Source of the DNA: Xylogone sp. PMI_703
Taxonomy: Eukaryota; Ascomycota; Leotiomycetes
Direction of reading: 5' to 3'
DNA: 64,000 nucleotides
Assembly: GCA_021399445.1 (NCBI GenBank)
Contig: JAJTUQ010000006.1
Coordinates: 2,046,001-2,110,000 of the forward strand
Position 1 is the first letter of the stretch, and each line of letters begins with the position of its first letter. The notes beneath the pieces were generated by a model. The model saw only the letters and a list, made by a program, of their open reading frames with translations, was not told where the DNA came from and ran no database searches. A program made the translations under genes and the position numbers. Below, in pieces: positions 44,987 through 58,569 of this stretch.

Positions 44987-47014
44987 ATGCGGTTCTCTAC
45001 TATTATTTCCAGCTTGTTTCTTGCTGGTAGCTTGGTCGCTGCTAGGAGGAGTCGACGCCATGTGGGCTTAGAAGACCCAATTGACGATGTGCTGAAGAAG
45101 CGTCAGCCATTGAAGACTTCGAAGCGGTCAACACCATGCCCGTCTCCAGACAACTATCTTCACCAGCAAACTGAGAGTGAGTTCAGGTCCGTCTTCATGT
45201 TGAAACTTTTTTAACATCAATGGTAGAGTATGCCGTCAACGGCTGTGAAATCCCCGAGGTTTGTTATAATAGATATTTATGATACCCATAGTTGGTCAAA
45301 TCAATTGATGCAAAGTAGGTTGATTTCAATGTCGGTGAATCGTATGCCGGACTATTACCGATATCCACTATAAAGAATGAACCTAGACAGCTATTCTTTT
45401 GGTTTTTCCCCTCGGAAAATCCACTTGCCGGAGATGAAATTCTGATTTGGCTAAATGGAGGAGTAAGTAGTTCATTTCTTATGCCCCAGAGAATTTTCTT
45501 TCGATCTATTTCAAAACAGTATATGTCAATTGGGGAGATTCAATTTGTTGCGCAGTGTTTGTTTTAGGTTGCTAACATTTTCAAGCCCGGTTGCTCTTCC
45601 CTCGAGGGCTTCCTCCAGGAAAACGGCCCTTTTCTTTGGCAGTATGGCACACTAGCACCTGTTCCTAACCCGTATACGTGGGTAAATCTTACCAACGTGG
45701 TATGGGTTGAGCAGCCTGTTGGTACCGGCTTCTCTCAGGGAACTCCAAATGCGACAAATGAGTTCGATGTTGCAGCTCAGTTTATGGGCTTCTGGGCCAA
45801 CTTTGTTGAACTGTTCGGCTTGCAGGGTCGAAAAGTTTATATTGCCGGTGAATCATATGCAGGCTATTACGTGCCTTACATTGCGGATGCATTCCTCAAT
45901 TCTAAGAATACAACTGTAAGCTATGTACTCTACTCTAAATGGGACTTTGCTCTAATACATGGCAGCATTTTAATTTGCAATCAACAATGATCTACGATCC
46001 CTCAACTTCTAACAACCAAATCCAATCGAATATCCCTGCTGTCCCATTTGTGGATTACTGGAAGGGACTTCACCCTTTCAATGATACATATATGGATTTC
46101 CTTCATAGCGCAGCTGATGTATGTGGCTACACGGAGTTCTTGGATACATACTTGACTTTCCCTCCACCAGGACCGTTTCCCACAAAGATGCCTGGTACTG
46201 ATGCTAATGGGCGTGTTCTCTCTGGATGTAATCTGCACTCTTCAATTGAAAATGAAATTATGTGGATCAACCCTTGTTGGGATGTCTATCAAGTAGCAAC
46301 GACATGTCCTCTGCTCTATGACGTCCTTGGGTTCCCTGGATCTTTTGATTATTTACCAGCGGGAGGCGAGATCTATTTTAATAGGTCTGATGTTAAGAGA
46401 CATATCAATGCTCCACACGAGTCCAACTGGCAGGAATGTACAAATGTTAGAGTATTCCCCCACGGTGATGGAAGTCCACCTTCAGGACAAAGCGTACTCC
46501 CAGGTGTTATTGAGAGAAGCAAGCGGACTGTCATTGCACATGGAGTAAGTTTCTACCTTCATTCAACTGAGAATCAAATCTGACAGATACTAGGCTCTTG
46601 ATTTCATTCTCGTTTCCAATGGAACTCTCCTAATGATCCAAAACATGACATGGAATGGATTACAGGGATTCCAGAGTAAACCAGTGGACCCATTTTACGT
46701 TCCATATCACAATGAGCTTAGCGCATCTACTCTTGCCGGATCTGGAGTCTTTGGTACAACGCATACTGAGCGTGGTCTGACTTGGGTCAGTGTTGATCTT
46801 TCTGGTCACAGTGAGTACTATTCCTTTAACAGTCCTCAATTGTCTGTTTTAACATATACTAGTGATCCCTCAATATGCTCCCACTGCAGCATATAGAATG
46901 TTGGAGTATTTACTTGGAAGAATTGATTCTCTCACCAGTACAGAACCATTCACCACCGACAATGTAACGCAGCCACGAGTTGCCTTAGGTCTCGGAACTG
47001 CACCCCCTGTGTAG
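44987..47014 (+). CDS. Secreted serine carboxypeptidase (peptidase S10)
   Basis: Seven exons (44987-45176, 45227-45258, 45319-45462, 45586-45915, 45966-46544, 46594-46810, 46863-47014) encode 547 residues. A signal peptide (about 1-18) is followed by a propeptide with dibasic sites (KKR, KR). The catalytic triad is in order: S212 in GESYAG, D428 in HGALDFIL and H497 in DLSGHMIPQ. The oxyanion block WLNGGPGCSS is split by an intron after GG. Several N-x-S/T sites suggest glycosylation. The enzyme removes C-terminal residues from peptides at acidic pH, outside the cell or in the vacuole. Exon 2 is only 32 nt. The start is the ATG of MRFSTII; the codon four positions upstream in frame is GTG. 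Confidence 0.92.
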
Positions 47015-47542
47015 AACAGAGATGCACTGATCATCTTGTGACCATTCGTGCGGGGTATTCTCGCAAAGCTAATGGTGATGGTATGAGAATAAAGACGTAA
47101 TGACTTACGAAGATAACGCTGGCAAGAAAGCCGAGTATATAGCACTGTATATAGGACTTTAATTGCCATTAATGTTTATTTGACTTTACCTGTTGACCGG
47201 ATTCCGAGTCCATACAAGAAATTACGGTATCTTCTCATAAGCATTTCGACGAGCTAGTTCAGTAACACAAAATGAGTGGATTGATATCTCAAAGATACAA
47301 GATAACCTAAAAAGATATTCCATTGAGAGTGGGATGAAAATAGACCGTCCACACAACTTCCGAGACTCCTAACGCTCATAGATATGTAATACATGGGAAC
47401 GCAGATGTACCCATCAACAAAAAAGAATAATGAAACTCGTACAGCATTTTTCTCGTTCCTTCACACCATTCCCATATTGCTGGCAGCATATTCGCACAGA
47501 TAATAAGACATAATCGTGGGTTTTCGTCCAAATTGAGCCCAT
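47015..47542. other. Convergent 3' flanks
   Basis: Spacer between the stop codons of the S10 peptidase and the PRELI gene. Nothing recognised. Confidence 0.5.
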
Positions 47543-48277
47543 TCAGATTCCACGATCCACAAGCAGCCGTTCCCGATCCTTTCTCATTCCATCCAACACG
47601 CCACCGAGCCCACCCCTTCTGAGTCGCTCGAGGACAACCATCATACCTTCCTTACTCTTACCTAGTTGATTCTCGGTCTTCCTTGATGCAATTGCTTCAA
47701 TGGACCGTTGAATTCCACTAGTGCTCCAGCTGGATAGTAGGCCTTTCTTGGGCTCATCATCCATATCATGCGATTGACCCTCTCTAGAAACCTTTCTTCT
47801 GAGTCTTTCACCCAGTCGACTGATAAACATCACCGTGGTTGTAACTCCTGTAGTTCCATCTTGCAGATTCTCAAGAGACCCGGCCTGGGACAGCCTAGAT
47901 GGATCCTTTCTGTATTCCTGCCGTTCGACCACGCTGAGGATGCCAGTCCAATCCAGATTACGGCTCTCAGTGTGCATCCATCCTTCTTTTACATCAATCG
48001 TGCTTCGCTCGAGGATATAGCTTTCGCTCCGCCCGCCACTGACATTACCAAGCACGCTTTTCGGCAGCAGTTTCAGCACTGCGGGCGGTAGTCGAGAGCT
48101 TTTCCGATGGATTCGGGTGGTGTGCAGTCGACCACTGACAGGATCAACGACACGCTCAATGACATCGGTGCTTAGGACATGGGCGGAGTACGGGTTCGGA
48201 TATCGCAGGAAGTATGCAAGAGTGACGGCTGGGAAAGAGTAGTCGTATTTGAAAGAGGACTCGTAGAACTTGACCAT
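47543..48277 (-). CDS. PRELI/MSF1-domain protein (Ups-like mitochondrial lipid transfer)
   Basis: Intronless, 244 residues from the ATG of MVKFYESS. The PRELI/MSF1 domain fills about residues 1-130: FKYDYSFPAVTLAYFLRYPNP, HVLSTDVIERVVDP and the GWMHTESRNLDW block are typical. A basic C-terminal tail follows and is longer than in yeast Ups proteins. Ups1/Ups2 shuttle phosphatidic acid or phosphatidylserine across the mitochondrial intermembrane space with Mdm35. Which lipid this one carries is not readable. An in-frame ATG at 48451 would add 58 low-complexity residues. I prefer the downstream start because PRELI proteins normally begin at this motif. Confidence 0.82.
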   Translation of the reverse strand: MVKFYESSFKYDYSFPAVTLAYFLRYPNPYSAHVLSTDVIERVVDPVSGRLHTTRIHRKSSRLPPAVLKLLPKSVLGNVSGGRSESYILERSTIDVKEGWMHTESRNLDWTGILSVVERQEYRKDPSRLSQAGSLENLQDGTTGVTTTVMFISRLGERLRRKVSREGQSHDMDDEPKKGLLSSWSTSGIQRSIEAIASRKTENQLGKSKEGMMVVLERLRRGGLGGVLDGMRKDRERLLVDRGI

Positions 48278-48758
48278 GTTCACAAGTAGAACGGTCGATG
48301 CATTGGCCTCGTTGAAGCTCAAGTGATCAGGCACAGAATGTTGAATTAATTGATGGGATTGCAGGTGGTTAAAGGACGGTGAGGGGGTTGATGGAGCTGG
48401 TGATACTTGGTCGCATGATTGGAAGAGGAGAGGGGACTTTGCCTCGCACATGATTTGCTTCCCCAGATTTTCCGGAGTCCGTTGAATTCCAGGTTTCCCG
48501 TCATGGATGACTAATCACAATCGTTTGATTTGTGGATGCCTAGTTTGGTGGCAAAACGGTACAATACAAGTAATTACTTTTTTACGATGCAAGCCAATCG
48601 GGTAGATATTTCAATTTAAAAAGATCTGTGAAACTAAGAGTGAACGTGAACGTGTCAACTAGGTTGTCAGATGTTGAATCTGACACAGAAAGCTATTGCT
48701 ACCTGCGCAATTGGTTGGAAACTGGCGGCGCAATCACAACAGAATAGATCTGCCCAAT
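48278..48758. other. PRELI gene promoter / MAP2 3' flank
   Basis: Both flanking genes are on the minus strand. The in-frame upstream extension of the PRELI gene (to 48451) lies here. Nothing else recognised. Confidence 0.5.
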
Positions 48759-50605
<1,847 letters not shown>

Positions 50606-51330
50606 TGTGACATGAGATGCTCACGATAGGTCTTTAAGAATAGTTGTTCAGACATACACGTGCTCTATCTGGATTCATTTGCCCCGCGAAGTTGAAGCAG
50701 CGTTATCGGGACGGAAGCTAATCCAGTTTCAACCTAGCCTGCTGTACTGCCGAAGCTAAAGCTACTTGTAGACTAAGGAAACCCTGGAATTTGTATTAGT
50801 TCTCACCGCTTTCTCTTTAGGGCGAATCTGCAGCTAAAACATGAGTGCTTATGGGGCAACTGGACGATATGATGGCCTATATTATGGCTGGATTATATTA
50901 GTACTAGAATTGTTCAGTCGACACTTTTCATTCAACTTTAGACAAGATCTAAAAGGAATCAACAGAATATACGGAATATACGACAACCGCTGCCAATTCA
51001 GCGGGTTCGATTTCAGGTTGAGACCCATATTTGCCATGTGTGCATTCTAGGCATGTCTTAAGAGGAGGCGGCCGAACTTTTGGGCTCATGTCTATTTCAT
51101 GTTGTTTCTTGTCTTCTCGATCCATTTTGATCTTGGATCTTCAATTCTACGCCTACAAGAAGGAAAATAGTACAGGAGACACAAGAAGTTAGGATCAAAG
51201 GGCGGCCATAAACGTAGCCCTAATTATATACTCAACAAGCACACCTCATATTAGACTTGAAATTGCAACCTACCTGCTCAAGATTCTCTTAGGGCACACA
51301 TTCACTTCAACACGAATCTCGATCCTCGAT
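50606..51330. other. MAP2 promoter / deaminase 3' flank
   Basis: An ATG-initiated frame of 69 codons (50841-51050, plus) has no recognisable features. No gene called. Confidence 0.45.
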
Positions 51331-52801
51331 CTAGCCAATCACCCGCTTCCAAATTCTCCTCAGGGCATTCCAATTCTGGCGGATATTCCATATCCTCTCC
51401 CCCCAAACCCCTACTCTACGCCCGAGGTGAATGCCTTCCATTGGGGATGCCGAACTCTGTAGGCTTGGACACCGCTGACTCCTCGAGAGTGTTGACGACG
51501 ATGACCAGTTTCCGTAATCTAGCAGAATACTCTCGTTTGGTGGTGGATATCTCTCCTTGGACTTACTAGCACTTTGAATTTCCTCATCCAAAGAAGCCTT
51601 GAAGTTGGTCAAGACGATAGTAAGGCTATGTTGTCGATCTTGAGGGACATCTAGCCAGTCCGGTAAGACCCACTGTGGATATAACTTTCCATGTGTCTGG
51701 GGGATATAGAATCTACCATGCAGGCGGAAGAAAAGGTTGCACAAGAAACATGCGTTCTTACTAGAACAAATACATCTTGGTCGCGGTTGGTCGGGATTGA
51801 GTTCATAAAAGAAGAGAAGCTTAATCTCAGCGTGAATTTTTCCTGGTATCCCAGCAGAAGCGATGGGTTTCTGGATATTGAAAGATTCGACTTGAATATT
51901 CTGGAATATACGAGACTCCTTAGCTCTGGCTGCACAAACAAGCTGCTTGCTGGCAGAGTAATAGCGACCAAGTTTACCAATAGCATTAGACAAATGGGGT
52001 TTCAGGTTAGGATCGCCCACAAAATGCTGAAGAGCGGTTCTGAAACCTTCCTTGAGAGCTAGCTCATGAGCCACTTGGACTATCTCTTCAAGGAGTTTGT
52101 GAATCCTAGACACATCTGATACGAGATCAGGCAACTCTTCAAGAGAGCCAAACATAGCCTTCAGTTGTTGGGCTTTAGACTGGAGGTCATAGATAACTGT
52201 GTCTGGAAGCCCTGGTTTTTCACTAATGGACTTGTCGAAAAGGACATTGTTCAATTGGGTAATCAAAGCTGGTCTTCCACGTGTTTTAAAACTATTTTTG
52301 GCATGCCGAGAGCGCAGTCGTGTTAGAATGCGAGGAAGATCTAGAGAAATAATATGCCGAAAGAGCTCTTGTATGCTGTCATTTTTAGTAATTTCTACGA
52401 ACAGTGTCAGTCATTAAGAGCATGAATGTCTAATATCTCATACCTCGTTGTGCAGCTCGTTCCAGAGTCTTAGCAAGAAGCTTGAATCTTTCTATAACCC
52501 CCGATATGTCACCACAGTTTGAGGATACTCGGATTATAGCAGCATTCCCGTTTTGGTGCTCTTCAACGCATACAGCCATAACCTTATTTACATCGTCTAC
52601 TGCAGCAGCTAGAAATGCAAGATTGCTAGCTATTTGGCACTCTTGTTCCATACTTAAGGTATATGATGATTGAACATGTACCGGCATAGGATTCTCGCGT
52701 GGTAGTCCAGGAACCTCAGTGAGAATCTCAAGCTGATCTATGCTTTGCTGCAATTCCTGGCGACTGATTTTACTGGCCCACATCTTGTTTGGACATCTCA
52801 T
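51331..52801 (-). CDS. Predicted nucleic-acid deaminase (OTT_1508-like)
   Basis: Two exons (52801-52444, 52394-51331) encode 473 residues. The first about 290 residues are helical without a known domain. The deaminase-like core follows: H307-A308-E309 (HAE motif, proton shuttle and first zinc ligand) and, after LLFFYELNP, a CSSKNACFLC segment whose C335 and C338 fit the second half of the zinc site. The text after it (LFFRLHGRFYIPQTHGKLYPQW) matches the fungal OTT_1508-like family. Members are predicted to deaminate bases in nucleic acids or nucleotides; none is well characterised in fungi. The C-terminus is basic. It is head-to-head with a dynamin GTPase 965 bp away. Confidence 0.68.
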
Positions 52802-53765
52802 ATCTCAACCTCAAGTATGCTTCTGGTTGGATGCATATAAAACGATAACTTGCAGCAACTTTCACTTGTGCATTTGGCTACTCACACATACTGGTACCAC
52901 GCCGGCAACTTTCCGTATACGGTATATAGAGATGTCCCAAATGAAAGGTTCTTAATAGACAATGAAAATGAAGAAGCTGGAAAGTAGGTTCTTAGAGGAA
53001 CTTGAGAGATATAAAAGAGTAGTTATACGACAGAAGCTGACCGAATATGCCGAATTGCTCTTACGATAATGCAGTTACCAAATCCCAGATAAATGGCGGA
53101 TTCTGCTCATTAATTTGCCAACCCCTTTCCAGGTAGATGACAGTGTATGGATCGGAAGCGTGCATAATCTGTTTGCTCTTCAATTGGTTGTTGAGTCGAG
53201 GTGTTGATTGCGGCAGACCAGTAATCAGAGACATACATTCAGATGAGGCCTCCCATTCCAACATGTACATTTGATTAGTGAAAATATTACGATACGTATG
53301 GGGAGGCCTCCGACTCATGGACTGCGGCCTACAATACTGGTGGGTTAGATGTAGCGATCAATGTTGTGCAACAAGCAGATTCCATATGTTCAGGGGCTGT
53401 AAAGCGTGCTGGCATTCCTCATGCACCAACGAGTCAAAGGCCATCATGCTTTGGTGTGTCTTAGAGAAACTATTGGAGGAATAGGCAAGAGTACAAACAC
53501 TGACTAGAGATTACATATCGGGATTTTGTCTCAGTACGTAGAGACACTATCTGTGCGTATTTTCAGTGCACCATATGCAAACAAAGGCAATGCAGCTCGC
53601 ATATTACTCTTTACTTCCAAACAGCTGTGCTGAATTGTCCACGGAGATGGCGTTTATAAGAAGACATTTAAGTCCCAGTAGCAGCATCGTCTTTCAAAGA
53701 TAGGAGGGACAAGATTATTTTCATCTGGTTCATGTTCACAGCGAAATTCTAGCTACACAGCAATA
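52802..53765. other. Intergenic between deaminase and dynamin genes
   Basis: Shared upstream region of two divergent genes. It contains a weak candidate small gene on the minus strand (listed separately). No other signal recognised. Confidence 0.45.
53061..53447 (-). CDS. Possible small gene, three exons
   Basis: A tentative model (53447-53373, 53328-53296, 53249-53061) joins to 98 residues and starts MMAFDSLVHEECQ. The first intron has a CTAAC branch site 18 nt before a TAG acceptor. The second acceptor is weak (GGGAG). The 53318-53061 frame alone would also encode 85 residues from its own ATG. The text looks protein-like but belongs to no family I recognise. It may be a gene remnant. Confidence 0.22.
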
Positions 53766-56008
53766 ATGGGTGAGCCTACTATAGATTTAGCTAGTCCATG
53801 GCAACTTGATATCATTGATGGCCTACGGCGCCTTGGATTAGGAGGCTCCATCGGTCTACCGCAGGTAAGCGTCAATATCAACTCCACACTTGTCCTTGAT
53901 GTTGACGATCCAAACAGCTTGCCGTAGTTGGGGACCAATCCAGGTATAATCTACCCTCAATATGAAGCCCTTCAACTAACATCCACAGTGGCAAGAGTTC
54001 CGTCCTTGAGGGTATCTCCCAACTTCCATTCCCACGAGATAGTGGGCTATGTACTAGATTTGCAACCGAGATCATCTTTCGTCGTACTGCAACCAATAGT
54101 GCCAAAGTCTCCATTATTCCAGGACCAGATCGCAGCTTTGACGAATACAGCAAGCTGAGAGATTATGTGAAGGATAACCTAACAAGTTTGACTTCTGATA
54201 TCTTCCTTGAAATTCTCTACGAAGTTGGTCAAACCCCACAAGCTCGGTTGTTGGATGAATTTTGCTAACAGCATTTGGCATAGGTATGCGAACTCATGGG
54301 AATTCCTGGACCGGGTCAATCTCTAGAAGCCGAAAAGTCTACTTTTAGTGAAGACCTTCTCAGTATAGAAATTTGTGGCCCTGAACAGCAAAACCTAAGC
54401 ATCATTGATATACCAGGAATTTTCAGAACACCGACAGAAGGTGTAACGACGAAGGAGGACATTGATTTGGTGAGGAAGATCATGTTGAAATACATTAAAG
54501 ATGAAAGAACCATTATACTCGCTGTCATCCCGAGTAACGTTGACATTGCGACTCAGGAGATTTTAACCATAGCAAAAGAGCTGGACCCGGAAGGTGTCCG
54601 GACCTTGGGAGTTCTTACAAAACCCGATTTGATTGACAAGGGAGGAGAAGAAAATATACTCGAGCTTGTTGAAGGAAAGCGCAACGCACTACGTCTTGGA
54701 TACTGTATTGTCCGAAATAGGGGTCAGAGTGAGCTTTCGACTGATTATGAAGCACGCCACAAGAAAGAGAAGGCCTTCTTTTCAACGGAACCATGGTCTC
54801 GATTAGATATAGATCGTGTCGGGATACCAGCACTCCAGAAGCGTCTTCAGAGCCTCCTGGTGAGTACCACCCGCAGAGAATTTCCAAAAGTCCAAGCAGA
54901 GATTGCAAAAAAACTTTCAGACCGTGAAGGACGCTTAATGAACCTCGGGGCTGATCGGGAATCCGCGGCGCAACAACGACAATTCTTACTTGAGATGGCC
55001 CAGAAATTCCAGGATCTCACAACCAATGCATTAGACTCATACTACTCTCGTCATCCAGCATTTGCACGTGTCCCTGAGCTCAGACTTGCCACACTAGTTG
55101 TCGCACGTAATGAACGCTATTCGAACGATATGGAGGCTTTAGGTCACACATACCAGTTCATTTCGGACGGCGTCAGACACGAACTTAAATTTAAAACAAC
55201 ACCCGGTTCGTATTCAGAGAGTACAAAGGAGACAAGGAGTCTCGATCTCGAATACCCAGAGCTCTCGGACCTGGTTGCGGATTATGACGCTATCTCGACC
55301 CCAATTGGCCACGGTATCATGGCGTGGCTAGAAGAGGAGTATCAGAAAGCCAGGGGGTTTGGCCTTGTATCGATCGGTCCTTCAGTCGTACCCACCATAT
55401 GGCAAGAACAGTCAAAGAATTGGAAAGGCTTGACTTTGGACTACATTAAAGACATCATACTTTTGGTACACGACTTCGTATACAAGGTGCTCTCCGAGGT
55501 TTGTCCTGATGAGGGTGTCCATTCCAATTTGTGGTCCATCATTGAAGAGCAGTTGCGAGACAGTTATTTGACAGCTATACGCCACGTCTTGTTCATAATA
55601 GACGTCGAAAGATTTGGTACGCCTATGACAATGAACCCTTCTTTTAAGGACAACCTAGAGGAAAGTAAGGCTTCTCAAGGAAATGGACCTTTTTCAGAAC
55701 CCGAAGAAGCCAGAGTAATGGTTAAGGCAGAGCACACCATTCAACAGCTGCATGATATCCTAAAATCCTACTATGAAGTGGCTAGAAAGAGGTTTGTTGA
55801 TACAATCTGCATGCAGGGTAGTGATGCATATCTCTTGACTGGTCCAACGTCGCCACTGCGGATCTTTGGAACATCTTTTGTGAGTAGGCTATCTGATACT
55901 CAGTTGGATCTCATTGCTGGAGAAGATGTAGCGACAAAGCAGCTTAGGAAAAGTCTCAAAAGTGAGATTGATGCTCTTAAAAAGGGTAAGAAACTACTTA
56001 GAGCATAG
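53766..56008 (+). CDS. Dynamin-family (Mx-type) large GTPase
   Basis: Four exons (53766-53864, 53918-53943, 53989-54223, 54284-56008) encode 694 residues. GTPase motifs: G1 GDQSSGKSS (residues 38-46), a G2 threonine in the SGLCTRFAT region, G3 DIPG (162-165) and G4 TKPD (232-235). The middle/stalk domain follows. A GTPase effector domain (about 600-694) holds YYEVARKRFVDTI and LIAGEDVATKQLR. No PH domain, proline-rich tail or membrane anchor is seen, so it resembles Mx proteins and the many dynamin-like GTPases of filamentous fungi, not Vps1 or Dnm1. It may remodel membranes or assemble on nucleoprotein. Exon 2 is only 26 nt and the P-loop is split across two exons. The start ATG gives the conserved DLASPWQLDIIDGLR helix. 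Confidence 0.85.
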
Positions 56009-56344
56009 TCCTATCTCAGCTTGAGACACAGCAGTCTAGGAGGTTTTTATTGAAGAAATAAAGTAGAATTGTAGGTAGTTTAGGGATGCAGTATTAGAGT
56101 TTCTGAAAATATAGAATGCGATGCGAGCTCTAGACCTTGGCCACGGTCCTGGTCGCGTGTGATGAATGAGGGGCTGCACTATTGGGCTTTAGCCCTCTCC
56201 GTACGATAGCTCTGGTGAGGGGAAGATTTCTCCCTTATCAACGCCACTATACCGACGATTACCAACCCACCGACAATAAATTTGTCCGTACAACATAACA
56301 GACTACAACTACGTCCAGGCCATAATATCTATAGTGTTTGCACA
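56009..56344. other. Spacer: dynamin 3' flank and NMD3 promoter
   Basis: Contains an AATAAA motif shortly after the dynamin stop (listed). The rest should be the NMD3 promoter. Confidence 0.5.
56057..56062 (+). terminator. Possible polyadenylation signal AATAAA
   Basis: An exact AATAAA lies 49 nt downstream of the dynamin stop codon, in an A/T-rich context. Fungal poly(A) signals are loose, so this is only suggestive. Confidence 0.35.
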
Positions 56345-58184
56345 ATGTCGGCCATGGACTTGGACTCGGTGTCCATTGCACCACAAATTAGAAATGAGCA
56401 GACAAATGCGACGTAAGAAATCACCCGAGTTTCTTATTGATCAAACCTAATACTTCTTTAGAATTTTATGCTGCAACTGCGGTGCCCCCATTGATGGAAC
56501 TCTCTCAGCAGGAGCAATGTGCTTTGATTGTGTTAAGACTACAGTAGACGTTTCACAAGGCGTCCAGCGCGAGGCGACTTTACATTTCTGCAGAGATTGC
56601 GATAGATGGCTGTTGCCTCCCTCGAGCTGGACTGCTGCGGCTCCTGAATCGAGAGAACTTCTGGCTCTGTGCTTGAAGAAGCTACGTGGACTACATAAAG
56701 TTCGTATTATTGATGCGTCATTTATATGGACTGAACCGTAAGTAGACATGAGGTTGCTTATTAGGATAGAGGAGGCTAATATACATAGGCATTCTCGACG
56801 AGTGAAGGTTAAGCTCACAATTCAAGACTCCGTATCCGAGGGCGTAGTATTGCAGCAGACATTTGAGGTGGAATACGTTGTGGCATACCAACAATGCCCA
56901 GATTGCGCAAAATCATATACTGCGAATGTTTGGAGAGCATGTGTTCAGGTCAGACAGTGAGTTTGTCTTCACCGGGTTCTACGTTTTAAATATAGGGTTG
57001 CTGACTATTGTATAGAAAAGTACCTCACAAGCGGACGTTCTTATACCTTGAACAGTAAGTTGAGTATATGAGAGGCTTTGGCCTCTCTACTCTTCAGGCA
57101 CTTTACTAAAATTTACAATAGGCTCATTCTAAAGCACGGAGCGCATAAGGATACTATCAATATCAAGGAAGTTAAAGATGGTTTAGATTTCTTCTTCTCA
57201 GCTCGGAATACGGCGGAGAAATTCGTCGATTTTTTAAACTCGGTTGTACCGGTACGAATGAAGAAGTCACAAGAGCTCATCTCTCAGGATATACACACAT
57301 CTACAAAGTCATACAAATTCACATTTTCCATTGAACTGGTCCCAATAGTCAAGGATGACCTTGTAGCACTTCCTATCAAATTAGCCAAGCAGATGGGAAA
57401 TATAACCCCAATAGGATTATGCTACCGAATTGGTACTGCTGTCAATGTTCTTGACCCAAATACCTTACAAACTGCCGAAATAAACGCACCGATTTATTGG
57501 AGAGCGCCGTTCGGTTCTTTGGCTGATATCCAGGAATTAGTGGAATTTATTGTGAGTCTTACGTATTATTTTGAAGCGTTCTCAGGCTAACTTACGTAGG
57601 TTATGGATATCGAACCGTTAGGCCCACAGAAAGGAAGATGGGCACTGGCTGAAGCTACCGTGGCAAGAGCATCTGATTTAGGATCTAATGATAGGACATT
57701 TTACACCCGAACACATCTCGGAAACATTTTACATCCTGGCGACTCGGTCATGGGATACATGCTCACAGGTACAAATTTCAACAGCCCCGAATTCGAAGCT
57801 CTAGAGAACCACAACACATACGCTTCCCAAATCCCCGATGTCATGCTTGTCAAGAAATTCTATGCCAGAAAGCAGAAGTCCAAGAAGAGAAACTGGCAAC
57901 TCAAGCGCATGGCCCGCGATGAAGGAGAACTATTACCGAAGAAGGCGGACCAGGAGAGAATGGACAGGGAGTACGAGATGTTCTTGCGTGACGTGGAGGA
58001 AGACGAAGAACTCAGGGCTACAATGGCGTTATATAAAGCCAGGCAGAAGGCGAAGCAGGACGCTGAAGCTATGAGCATTGCAGAAACGGAGGACGAGGAG
58101 GATGAAGAGGCGCCACAGATCAATATGGAAGAATTGCTCGATGATTTCGATGAACTCCGTGTGAATGATGAGATGGATTCATAG
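56345..58184 (+). CDS. NMD3: 60S ribosomal export adaptor Nmd3
   Basis: Six exons (56345-56412, 56462-56737, 56789-56956, 57016-57054, 57122-57551, 57600-58184) encode 521 residues, the usual Nmd3 length. The N-terminal zinc-binding region has repeated Cys pairs (ILCCNCG, MCFDC, HFCRDC and, later, QQCPDC). Typical downstream blocks include KVPHKRTFLYLEQ, LILKHGAHKDTI and LHKVRIIDASFIWTEP. The C-terminus is basic then acidic (EDEEDEEAPQINMEELLDDFDEL), matching the region that carries the Crm1-dependent export signal. Nmd3 escorts pre-60S subunits from nucleus to cytoplasm. Exon 4 is a 39-nt micro-exon. It is convergent with CDC123. Confidence 0.95.
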
Positions 58185-58569
58185 ATTTTTGGGGGATTAT
58201 AAGAGCATTTCGGTACTTTTAACGATTTGGTGCATTGCTTTGGAGTTATTCGGTTGGTATAGATGTGTTCGGGCTTTGATGTGATGAAAAGTTTGCAATT
58301 TTTCTATATTTATTACGATTATAGTAATAACATTGATTCACCATGCACCAATTGTGAGTATCTGTAGTTTGATGGCATAATTAAATTTGTGAAGACTAAG
58401 GAACTAGATTTGTGAGATGTGCACGCTTGACGTATCCCAAATGCTACGACTCTTGTTATATATAGATCATGTAGGGCATATTCTCGACAAGTCTTACATA
58501 TAACTACTTCCAATCCCCAGTATATATGATTATGAATAAATATATTTATTTTCCCAATTACTCTACTCT
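58185..58569. other. Convergent 3' flanks
   Basis: Spacer between the stop codons of NMD3 and CDC123. AT-rich, nothing else recognised. Confidence 0.5.

Noticed and set aside
51651..51986. Frames on both strands inside the deaminase exon
   Set aside because: They are shadows of the deaminase reading frame, which alone contains the conserved HAE and Cys motifs.
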